This document shows, in pieces, positions 1-5,117 of a stretch of DNA of 6,541 nucleotides. Source of the stretch: TMED14 sp041192685 (GTDB taxonomy: Bacteria; Bacteroidota; Bacteroidia; Flavobacteriales; Schleiferiaceae). A program made the position numbers and the translations under genes. The stretch lies in the NCBI GenBank assembly GCA_041192685.1, contig JBEEMM010000081.1, forward strand, positions 1-6,541, in the 5' to 3' direction. Position 1 is the stretch's first letter, and each line of letters begins with the position of its first letter. The notes below the pieces were generated by a model. That model searched no databases, was not told the origin of the DNA, and saw nothing but the letters and a program-made list of their open reading frames with translations.

Positions 1-1281
1 CTTCAAACTTGCCGCATACGCCTCAAACTGACGCTCCAAATCCGCATCGCTTCGGAGCGAAAGCCGAACCAACGAATCACCCAACTCCGCCAGCGAAAGA
101 GCCTCAACCAAAGCCTTCAAACTCTTTGCCTTCTTCTGAAAACCCTCGCGGCCCACATACGTCGCAGGCAAAACCAAAGCGGCCGAATCAAAATCAACCT
201 GGGCCCTTGCATAAGCCTGCCGCTCCAAAGCCATCGCGCCGTGCCGCGCATACGCCAAACCCAAAACCATGGGCCGCTCGCTGCGTCCGGCCGCAAAGGA
301 CTGCTGGTAGTAGCCATAGGCCCGGTCATCCTCGTCCCATTGCTGCGCCAACTCCCCTAAAGAAAAATAGATCCGGTCCGCAAAATCCGCATTCTTCGGC
401 TCCCGAAGCAGCTCGTGCAGCTCCTGAAACAACTTCTTGGGATTCACTCCGCCGCCATTAAGACTGCGGCGCAGCTGGGCCTCGAGCAGCATCGCGTAAT
501 CCCTGGGCTGCGCCTTCAAACAGGCCTCATACATGCGGCGCGCACGATCCGGCTCCGAAGCCTTCTCAAACAACTGCGCCGCCAAAAAAGCATAGCGCGC
601 CTTGAGGTCCGCCCTTGGCGCCAAAGCAGAAGCGCTCGAAGCTTCCTGAGCCGCCCCGAGCCAGTCCTGGCCAGAAATAGCCATTCGAGCCTTGATCCGA
701 TGCACCCGATAATCCCACTTCTTGGGCAGGCCCTTGCGCTCCACCTCATACAAAATCGGCTCTGCCAGAGCGGCATTCCCCTGCCTGGCAAGCAGCTCCA
801 CGCGCTCGAGCTGGGCTTCGACCTGCTGGTTGGGGTCCGCACTCAAACGCGCCACAATACTGAATGCCTCCGAAGCCGGGGCGTCCAGGCCCATCAAGAA
901 TTGGGCGCGGCCCATCAGCAAATAAGCATCAAAAACCGCCGGATTCGCCTGCTTGCCCTTAAACACCATGCTGTGCCCGCGAATGGTCTTGTTGGCCTTC
1001 TCTACCGCGCGCTTCGCCTTCTGGTAGGGCGGGCTGTTCAGGGCGGCAGCCGACCAATCGTCCAGCAAAATAAGCTGCGTGAAATCGTCTTTATGGGCCT
1101 CACTCAACTCCTTAATAGCCTGATCGTATGCTACTTGTCCGTTATAAAGCGGATTAAAGCGCGCCGTGAGTTCGTGGTACTTTTTGTTGAGCCAACGGTC
1201 TTTGTCGCGGCTGCAACCCCCAAGGGCAACCGCGACCAACAAGCCAAAAGCAAGCAAGCGAACTAGATAAATCGGGCGCAT
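1..1281 (-). CDS. sprE: SprE/PorW-like T9SS lipoprotein, N-terminal part (C-terminus outside window)
   Basis: An open frame runs without a stop from ATG at 1281-1279 to base 1 (427 codons), so the 3' end is missing. Residues 1-22 form a lipoprotein signal peptide (hydrophobic stretch about 9-20) ending in LGGC, with the lipidated cysteine at 23. Glycine before the usual small residue makes the lipobox slightly atypical. The segment WLNKKYHELTARFNPLYNG (30-48) matches the start of mature SprE/PorW proteins, which I recognise from memory. The rest is almost entirely helical, with TPR-like pairs, for example YLLMGRAQFLMG (120-131) and further repeats to the window edge. SprE (Flavobacterium gliding) and PorW (Porphyromonas) are periplasm-facing lipoproteins needed for type IX secretion, thought to link core subunits; members are roughly 600-900 residues. 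Third codon positions are unusually rich in G and T. A generic TPR lipoprotein is the alternative if the missing half disagrees. Confidence 0.85.
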   Translation of the reverse strand, partial: MRPIYLVRLLAFGLLVAVALGGCSRDKDRWLNKKYHELTARFNPLYNGQVAYDQAIKELSEAHKDDFTQLILLDDWSAAALNSPPYQKAKRAVEKANKTIRGHSMVFKGKQANPAVFDAYLLMGRAQFLMGLDAPASEAFSIVARLSADPNQQVEAQLERVELLARQGNAALAEPILYEVERKGLPKKWDYRVHRIKARMAISGQDWLGAAQEASSASALAPRADLKARYAFLAAQLFEKASEPDRARRMYEACLKAQPRDYAMLLEAQLRRSLNGGGVNPKKLFQELHELLREPKNADFADRIYFSLGELAQQWDEDDRAYGYYQQSFAAGRSERPMVLGLAYARHGAMALERQAYARAQVDFDSAALVLPATYVGREGFQKKAKSLKALVEALSLAELGDSLVRLSLRSDADLERQFEAYAASLK

Positions 1282-1303
1282 GAGGAGTTTAACGTCACAA
1301 TGC

Positions 1304-1311
1304 CAAAGTTA
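1304..1311 (-). promoter_or_regulatory. Candidate -7 box of the sprE promoter
   Basis: Read on the minus strand this is TAACTTTG, an exact match to the Bacteroidota -7 consensus TAnnTTTG. It would start the transcript near 1299, giving a leader of about 18 bases before the sprE ATG at 1281. No TTG/TTTG -33 element is visible 17-23 bases further upstream, so only half of the promoter is supported. The sprE leader has no Shine-Dalgarno sequence, as is usual in this phylum. Confidence 0.5.
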
Positions 1312-1345
1312 TGACCTTAGCGCGGGCAGCGCTTGGCGTATTCCC

Positions 1346-1353
1346 TACCTTTG
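1346..1353 (+). promoter_or_regulatory. Candidate -7 box of the M23-like/GH3 operon
   Basis: The sequence TACCTTTG exactly fits the Bacteroidota -7 consensus TAnnTTTG. It would place the transcription start near 1358-1360, at the GTG proposed as the start codon of the M23-like gene (1359) and downstream of the in-frame ATG at 1311. It lies back to back with the sprE box, 34 bases away. No convincing -33 TTG is present at the usual distance. Inferred from sequence only. Confidence 0.45.
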
Positions 1354-1358
1354 AAAAT

Positions 1359-2213
1359 GTGAAAAAGTCCGCTCGTCGCAGCCGCAAAGAGGTATTTCAG
1401 CACTGGCTGTCCAAGTGGCGGCATCGCTACCGTTTGGTGCTGCTCGACGAATCCTCCTTTGAAGAGCGCTTCTCGATGGTGCTCAACCGGCGCAACGTCT
1501 TTTTATCGGTCGGAGGGTCCGTGCTGTTTTTAATCGTTTCCACGACCTTTTTAATTGCCTACACCCCTTTGCGGGAGTACATACCCGGCTACTCCAGCAC
1601 CTCCCTGCGCCGCGATGCCGTGAAGCTCAACGCCGTGACCGACTCGCTGGTTGACCTGGTCGCCTACCAAGAAGCCTTCATACAGCACATCCAGTTTATG
1701 GTGGGCGGATCCCTTCCGCCCGATACCCTGACCAGCGCAGCCAGTCCCCCGGTGGGCTGGTCGGCGGAGCGGCTCAAAACCAGCGAACGCGAACTCAAGC
1801 TTCGCCAAGAAGTAGAGGCGCGTGAAGCAGCAGTCGCCAAACCTGGCGAAATGGTTCAGCCCGTAGCCGGTTTGGCCCTGCGAACCGCGAATCCGACCCA
1901 AGGACGCTATGGCCTAGAAATCGACGCCCTTAGGCCGTCGGACGTGGTAGCCGTTGAAAACGGAACCGTTTTGGCCATCGACGGAACCAATTCCCTGGGG
2001 TACTCGGTAACCCTTCACCACTCCGAAGACCGCGTCAGCCGCTACATCGGCCTAAGTCGGGTCAAAACCCGCGTTGGATCAGAACTCCGCAAGGGAGAAA
2101 CCCTTGGCCGCCTTCTGGAGCAAGACCCCGATAACCCTATCTCGTTTAAAGTTGAACTTTGGATTCACGGGCGCCCCATCAATGCGGCCGAAGAACTCGG
2201 ATACCGCAAATAG
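1359..2213 (+). CDS. Membrane-anchored M23/LytM-family protein with degenerate active site
   Basis: This is a 284-residue protein if translation starts at GTG 1359; an in-frame ATG at 1311 would add 16 residues. I prefer the GTG because family members begin with a short basic tail before the YRLVLLDESSFEERF block (24-38), and a -7 box lies just upstream. One membrane helix spans about 48-68, followed by TPLREYIPGYSST (69-81), a signature of the Bacteroidota M23 proteins found beside sprE. A charged helical region (about 135-160) leads to a LytM-like beta domain (about 165-275). The family's HxxxD zinc motif is replaced by R183/E187, the later histidine by G231, and the HxH before ELW by S262 and K264. 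It should therefore not hydrolyse peptidoglycan. By analogy with EnvC/NlpD it may bind or activate another cell-wall enzyme; that role is inferred. It is divergent from sprE and 21 bases upstream of GH3, probably in one operon with the latter. Confidence 0.85.
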   Translation: MKKSARRSRKEVFQHWLSKWRHRYRLVLLDESSFEERFSMVLNRRNVFLSVGGSVLFLIVSTTFLIAYTPLREYIPGYSSTSLRRDAVKLNAVTDSLVDLVAYQEAFIQHIQFMVGGSLPPDTLTSAASPPVGWSAERLKTSERELKLRQEVEAREAAVAKPGEMVQPVAGLALRTANPTQGRYGLEIDALRPSDVVAVENGTVLAIDGTNSLGYSVTLHHSEDRVSRYIGLSRVKTRVGSELRKGETLGRLLEQDPDNPISFKVELWIHGRPINAAEELGYRK

Positions 2214-2234
2214 TCTACCGTTTCGAACCCCCTT

Positions 2235-3734
2235 ATGCGCAGCCTCAAAGAATTAGCCGCCGTCCAATGGGCCGCAATTGCCGACCGCCAAACCCGCGCC
2301 TGGGCCAGCAAGCCCATCGAAAGCCAGCAGCGCACCCTGGCGCAGCTCATGGCCAAGGCCTCCGCAACCTCCTTTGGCCAAGACCATCGATTTAGCGAGG
2401 TGCGCAGCCATCAAGACCTCCTACAGGCCGTGCCCCTTCGCGACTACGAGGCCCTAAGGCCCTACATCGACCGCGTAGTCGCCGGCGAATCCGACGTTCT
2501 TTGGCCCGGAAGGCCTACCTACTTTGCCAAAACCAGCGGAACCACCTCCGGGGCTAAGTACATTCCATTGACTAAAGAGTCCGTGCCCTACCACATCACC
2601 TCGGCACGCAACGCCCTCTTTGCCCACATGCGCGCCACCGGCAGCAGCAAAATGGTCAACGGCAGCATGATCTTTCTGCAGGGCAGCCCCGTGCTCGAAG
2701 ACAAAAACGGAATCCCTACCGGCCGATTGAGCGGAATTACCGCACACTTTGTGCCTGCCTACCTTCAAAAAAACCGCAAGCCCTCTTGGGAGGCAAACTG
2801 CATCGAAGACTGGGAGGAGAAAATTGAAGCCGTGGTTCGCGAGACCCTGAACGCCCCCATGTCGCTCATTTCGGGCATTCCGCCCTGGGTGCAGATGTAC
2901 TTTGAGCGCCTTCTCGAGGTTAGCGGCAAATCTTCGGTGGGCGAGGTTTTTCCGGACCTCGAGCTCTTTGTCACGGGCGGAGTCGCCTTTGAGCCCTACC
3001 GCGCTCGCTTTGAAGAGCTTTTTGGCCGCCGGATTCCCATTGTGCAAACCTATCCTGCCTCAGAGGGCTTTATTGCCTACCAGGACCAGCCCGACAGCCT
3101 CGACCTGCTGCTGCTGCTCGACAACGGAATTTACTACGAGTTTGTGCCGGCCGACCGCTTCTTCGACGATAATCCGCCCCGCTTAAGTCTGGAAGATGTG
3201 GAGGTTGGCGTCAACTATGCGCTCATCATGCACACCAACGCTGGGCTATGGGGCTACAGCATTGGCGACACCGTCGAGTTCGTGTCCACCTCGCCCTACC
3301 GAATCCGCGTTACCGGCCGCATCAAGCACTTTATTTCGGCCTTCGGCGAGCACGTAATCGGCTCTGAGGTTGAGTATGCGCTCGACCAAGCCGTGTCGGC
3401 CCAAGGCGGGAAGGTTCGCGAATTCACCGTTGCCCCCCAGGTGAATCCTGCCGAGGGCGGACTCCCCTACCACGAGTGGTTTATTGCCTTTGACCAGGCC
3501 CCGTCGGACCTTCAGGCCTTTGCCCTAAGCCTTGACCTTGCCCTGCAAAACAAAAACAGCTACTACCACGACCTGATTTCAAGCGGAATCCTACGGCCCT
3601 GCGTGGTCCGCGCCCTGGGCAGCGACTCCTTCATAACCTACATGAGGTCCGTCGGCAAGTTGGGCGGGCAAAACAAGGTGCCTCGGTTAATGAACGACCG
3701 CAGCGTGGCGGACAAACTAGCAGCTAGCAACTAG
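2235..3734 (+). CDS. GH3-family acyl-adenylating enzyme (auxin-responsive promoter GH3-like)
   Basis: A 499-residue protein of the GH3 branch of the ANL adenylate-forming superfamily, full length for bacterial members. Visible motifs in order: the phosphate-binding loop AKTSGTTSGAKYIPLT (98-113); YPASEG (273-278), which contacts the adenylate; YSIGD (341-345) with the ATP-ribose aspartate; RIKHFISAFGEHV (362-374) at the hinge to the C-terminal lid; and GKLGGQNKVPRL (474-485). There is no signal peptide, so it is cytoplasmic. Plant GH3 enzymes activate jasmonate or auxin carboxylates as AMP esters and join them to amino acids; the substrate of Bacteroidota homologues is, to my knowledge, not established. 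The ATG is 21 bases after the M23-like stop and no promoter is evident between them, so the two are likely co-transcribed. The last five codons (LAASN) and the stop lie inside a heptamer repeat. Confidence 0.9.
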   Translation: MRSLKELAAVQWAAIADRQTRAWASKPIESQQRTLAQLMAKASATSFGQDHRFSEVRSHQDLLQAVPLRDYEALRPYIDRVVAGESDVLWPGRPTYFAKTSGTTSGAKYIPLTKESVPYHITSARNALFAHMRATGSSKMVNGSMIFLQGSPVLEDKNGIPTGRLSGITAHFVPAYLQKNRKPSWEANCIEDWEEKIEAVVRETLNAPMSLISGIPPWVQMYFERLLEVSGKSSVGEVFPDLELFVTGGVAFEPYRARFEELFGRRIPIVQTYPASEGFIAYQDQPDSLDLLLLLDNGIYYEFVPADRFFDDNPPRLSLEDVEVGVNYALIMHTNAGLWGYSIGDTVEFVSTSPYRIRVTGRIKHFISAFGEHVIGSEVEYALDQAVSAQGGKVREFTVAPQVNPAEGGLPYHEWFIAFDQAPSDLQAFALSLDLALQNKNSYYHDLISSGILRPCVVRALGSDSFITYMRSVGKLGGQNKVPRLMNDRSVADKLAASN

Positions 3735-3751
3735 CAGCCAGTAGCTAGCAG
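3717..3751. repeat. Degenerate 7-bp tandem repeat, five units, across the GH3 stop codon
   Basis: Five consecutive heptamers are visible: CTAGCAG (3717), CTAGCAA (3724), CTAGCAG (3731), CCAGTAG (3738) and CTAGCAG (3745). The array starts inside the GH3 reading frame, supplies its stop codon (TAG at 3732-3734) and ends five bases before the rnhA stop codon at 3756. GCTAGC, which is self-complementary, occurs at 3723-3728 and 3744-3749, so the array can fold weakly, but there is no long stem or T-run typical of an intrinsic terminator. It fills the 21-base gap between two convergent genes. It may be slippage-generated or a genome-wide intergenic repeat; a transcription-end role is only a guess. 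Confidence 0.8.
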
Positions 3752-3755
3752 CTCG

Positions 3756-4202
3756 TTAAGGCTGATAGCCGTAGTCCTGCTCTGTGGGATTCAGGGATGC
3801 GGCTACCGCAAGTACGTCGCAACGTTCGTTTTCTGGGTGGCTGCTGTGCCCCCGCACCCATTCAAAATGTACTTTATGGCCCTCCATGGCCTTTAGGAGG
3901 CGCTTCCATAGGTCGGGGTTTTTGACTTTAGCCCAGCCGCGGCGCTTCCAGCCCTCAATCCAGCGCTTGTTAAAGGCGTCTACCACGTACTTGCTGTCGC
4001 TCACCACGCGCACCGCACAACTGGCGTTTAAGGCTTCTAGCCCGACGATTACGGCCATGAGTTCCATGCGGTTGTTGGTCGTGTGGAAGAATCCGCCGCT
4101 CAGTTCTTTTTCGTTGGCGCCGCTGCGCAAAATTGCACCGTAGCCGCCCGGCCCAGGGTTTCCCTTGGCCGCCCCGTCGGTAAACAAATCTACCGGTACC
4201 AT
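3756..4202 (-). CDS. rnhA: Ribonuclease HI
   Basis: This 148-residue protein is close in length to E. coli RNase HI and aligns along its whole length. It cleaves the RNA strand of RNA-DNA hybrids, removing R-loops and primer remnants in the cytoplasm. The metal-binding carboxylates are all present: D9 in FTDGAAKGNPGPGGYGAIL, E47 in NNRMEL, D69 in VVSDSKY and D129 in ENERCDVLA. The catalytic loop histidine is H119 in the GHSSHPENE segment. The basic substrate-handle region WIEGWKRRGW (81-90) is kept, and the C-terminus NPTEQDYGYQP resembles the E. coli end. The ATG at 4202-4200 puts the first aspartate at the usual place; the frame stays open further upstream only as a shadow of purN. It overlaps the purN end by 13 bases, implying co-transcription and probably translational coupling. 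Confidence 0.97.
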   Translation of the reverse strand: MVPVDLFTDGAAKGNPGPGGYGAILRSGANEKELSGGFFHTTNNRMELMAVIVGLEALNASCAVRVVSDSKYVVDAFNKRWIEGWKRRGWAKVKNPDLWKRLLKAMEGHKVHFEWVRGHSSHPENERCDVLAVAASLNPTEQDYGYQP

Positions 4203-4786
4203 CCCTCGGGTAGTTTGGTGGGCAGTGGTTCGCCGAGAAGGTCGGCCGCCACCACGCGTCCAAAGGCCCAATGCTCTCCCTCGAGAATGCGCGCAGCAAG
4301 GCTGCCGGCTTGTTCGCCGGGTCGCAAAAGAGTCCGCATTTGAAAGAGAACAGGCCCCTCGTCGTAGGCTTCGCTGACGCGATGGATGCTCAAGCCCGAC
4401 TCCACGCTTCCTGCCGCAACTACGGCCTCGTGAATATGGTGTCCGTACATTCCATGGCCCCCAAAAGCCGGGAGCAGCGCGGGGTGTATGTTGTAGCATC
4501 GCTCGCCAAAAGCCTGAATCCAAAAGGCGGGAACCGGCTTCAAGTAGCCCGCCAGCACCAGGGCAGTAGCGTTCATGCCCTGCCAAAGCTCGAGCAGGCC
4601 CTGGCTGTCTTCTTGCGGATCAAAGTGGTAAACGGGCACTTTGAGGTCCCGATTCCATATTCCAGCGTTTTTTCTATTGGTCCAAATTCCGACTGCTTCG
4701 ATGGGGCCATTGGCCCATAAATCCAATAGGGCACTGGCATTGCTGCCGCCGCCGGATGCAAGAATTACGACTTTTTGGGTAACCAC
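4190..4786 (-). CDS. purN: Phosphoribosylglycinamide (GAR) formyltransferase
   Basis: A 198-residue folate-dependent enzyme that transfers a formyl group from 10-formyltetrahydrofolate to GAR, the third step of purine synthesis, in the cytoplasm. The phosphate-binding loop ASGGGSN is at residues 10-16, the folate-side segment VLAGYLKPVP at 77-86, and the catalytic trio is complete: N99 and H101 in NIHPALLP and D142 in YDEGPV. GGHGMYGHHIHEAVVAAG (109-126) is the form of the substrate loop I associate with Bacteroidota enzymes. The start is GTG at 4786-4784: an in-frame TAG lies two codons upstream and the phosphate loop follows at the expected distance, so no longer start exists. It heads a short operon with rnhA and is divergent from acpP. 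Confidence 0.96.
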   Translation of the reverse strand: MVTQKVVILASGGGSNASALLDLWANGPIEAVGIWTNRKNAGIWNRDLKVPVYHFDPQEDSQGLLELWQGMNATALVLAGYLKPVPAFWIQAFGERCYNIHPALLPAFGGHGMYGHHIHEAVVAAGSVESGLSIHRVSEAYDEGPVLFQMRTLLRPGEQAGSLAARILEGEHWAFGRVVAADLLGEPLPTKLPEGWYR

Positions 4787-4790
4787 AGGC

Positions 4791-4798
4791 TAAAGGTA
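4791..4798 (-). promoter_or_regulatory. Candidate -7 box of the purN-rnhA promoter
   Basis: On the minus strand the sequence is TACCTTTA, one mismatch (last base) from TAnnTTTG. A TTG at 4818-4816 lies 17 bases upstream and could serve as the -33 element. Only four bases separate the box from the purN GTG, so the transcript would begin at or within a base or two of the start codon (possibly leaderless). Confidence 0.4.
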
Positions 4799-4833
4799 GG
4801 GGGTGAAATGCACCACAATTCCAAAGATTGGCT

Positions 4834-4841
4834 TTTCTTTG
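4834..4841 (+). promoter_or_regulatory. Candidate -7 box of the acpP-fabF-rnc promoter
   Basis: TTTCTTTG matches five of the six fixed positions of TAnnTTTG. Transcription would begin near 4847, giving a leader of about 24 bases that is A-rich directly before the acpP ATG (CTCTAAAAAATTAGTT), a feature of efficient translation starts in Bacteroidota in place of a Shine-Dalgarno. No TTG is found at the correct -33 distance. It faces away from the purN box with 35 bases between them. Confidence 0.4.
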
Positions 4842-4870
4842 CACCCACAAATGACTCTAAAAAATTAGTT

Positions 4871-5107
4871 ATGTCCGACATCGCCTCACGCGTTCACAGC
4901 ATTATCATAGACAAATTGGGAGTTCCCGCATCAGAAGTGACTTCTGAAGCTTCCTTCACGGGCGACTTGGGCGCCGACTCCCTAGACACGGTTGAGCTCA
5001 TCATGGAGTTCGAGAAGGAATTCGACATCAGCATTCCAGACGACCAAGCAGAAGGCATCGGCACCGTAGGCCAAGCGATTGCCTACATCGAGGCCGCCAA
5101 GGCCTAA
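4871..5107 (+). CDS. acpP: Acyl carrier protein
   Basis: A 78-residue acidic protein, the standard length of bacterial ACP. It carries growing acyl chains on a 4'-phosphopantetheine arm through fatty-acid synthesis in the cytoplasm. The attachment serine is S37 in GADSLDTVEL, at the start of helix II, followed by the acidic recognition helix VELIMEFEKEFDISIPD (41-57) and the C-terminal helix TVGQAIAYIEAAKA. The ATG at 4871 gives the family's normal N-terminus (MSDIASRV); an upstream in-frame start at 4775 would add 32 residues with no family counterpart and would run through the promoter region. fabF begins 10 bases after the stop, so the two are one operon and work in the same pathway. Confidence 0.98.
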   Translation: MSDIASRVHSIIIDKLGVPASEVTSEASFTGDLGADSLDTVELIMEFEKEFDISIPDDQAEGIGTVGQAIAYIEAAKA

Positions 5108-5117
5108 ATTCCTCTTC

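Noticed and set aside
9..1266. Plus-strand open frames at 9-461 and 415-1266 (150 and 283 codons)
   Set aside because: They are antisense to sprE, have low-complexity proline- and arginine-rich translations with no recognisable family, and follow from the skewed codon use of the real minus-strand gene.
2216..2226. Possible promoter box between the M23-like gene and GH3
   Set aside because: The sequence TACCGTTTCGA has the wrong spacing inside the box and lacks the final G; the 21-base gap fits an operon better.
2454..3047. Minus-strand 197-codon frame opposite GH3
   Set aside because: Its translation has no recognisable domain and GH3 motifs occupy the same bases on the other strand.
3765..3775. 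Possible terminator hairpin GGCT-loop-AGCC at the end of rnhA
   Set aside because: The stem is only four base pairs, lies in coding sequence and has no T-run on either strand.
4203..4586. N-terminal extension of RNase HI (128 extra residues from an ATG at 4586)
   Set aside because: The extension is a frame-shifted reading of purN, with no recognisable domain, and RNase HI is complete from 4202.
4271..4720. Plus-strand 149-codon frame opposite purN
   Set aside because: Shadow of purN; the purN frame carries the complete catalytic residues.
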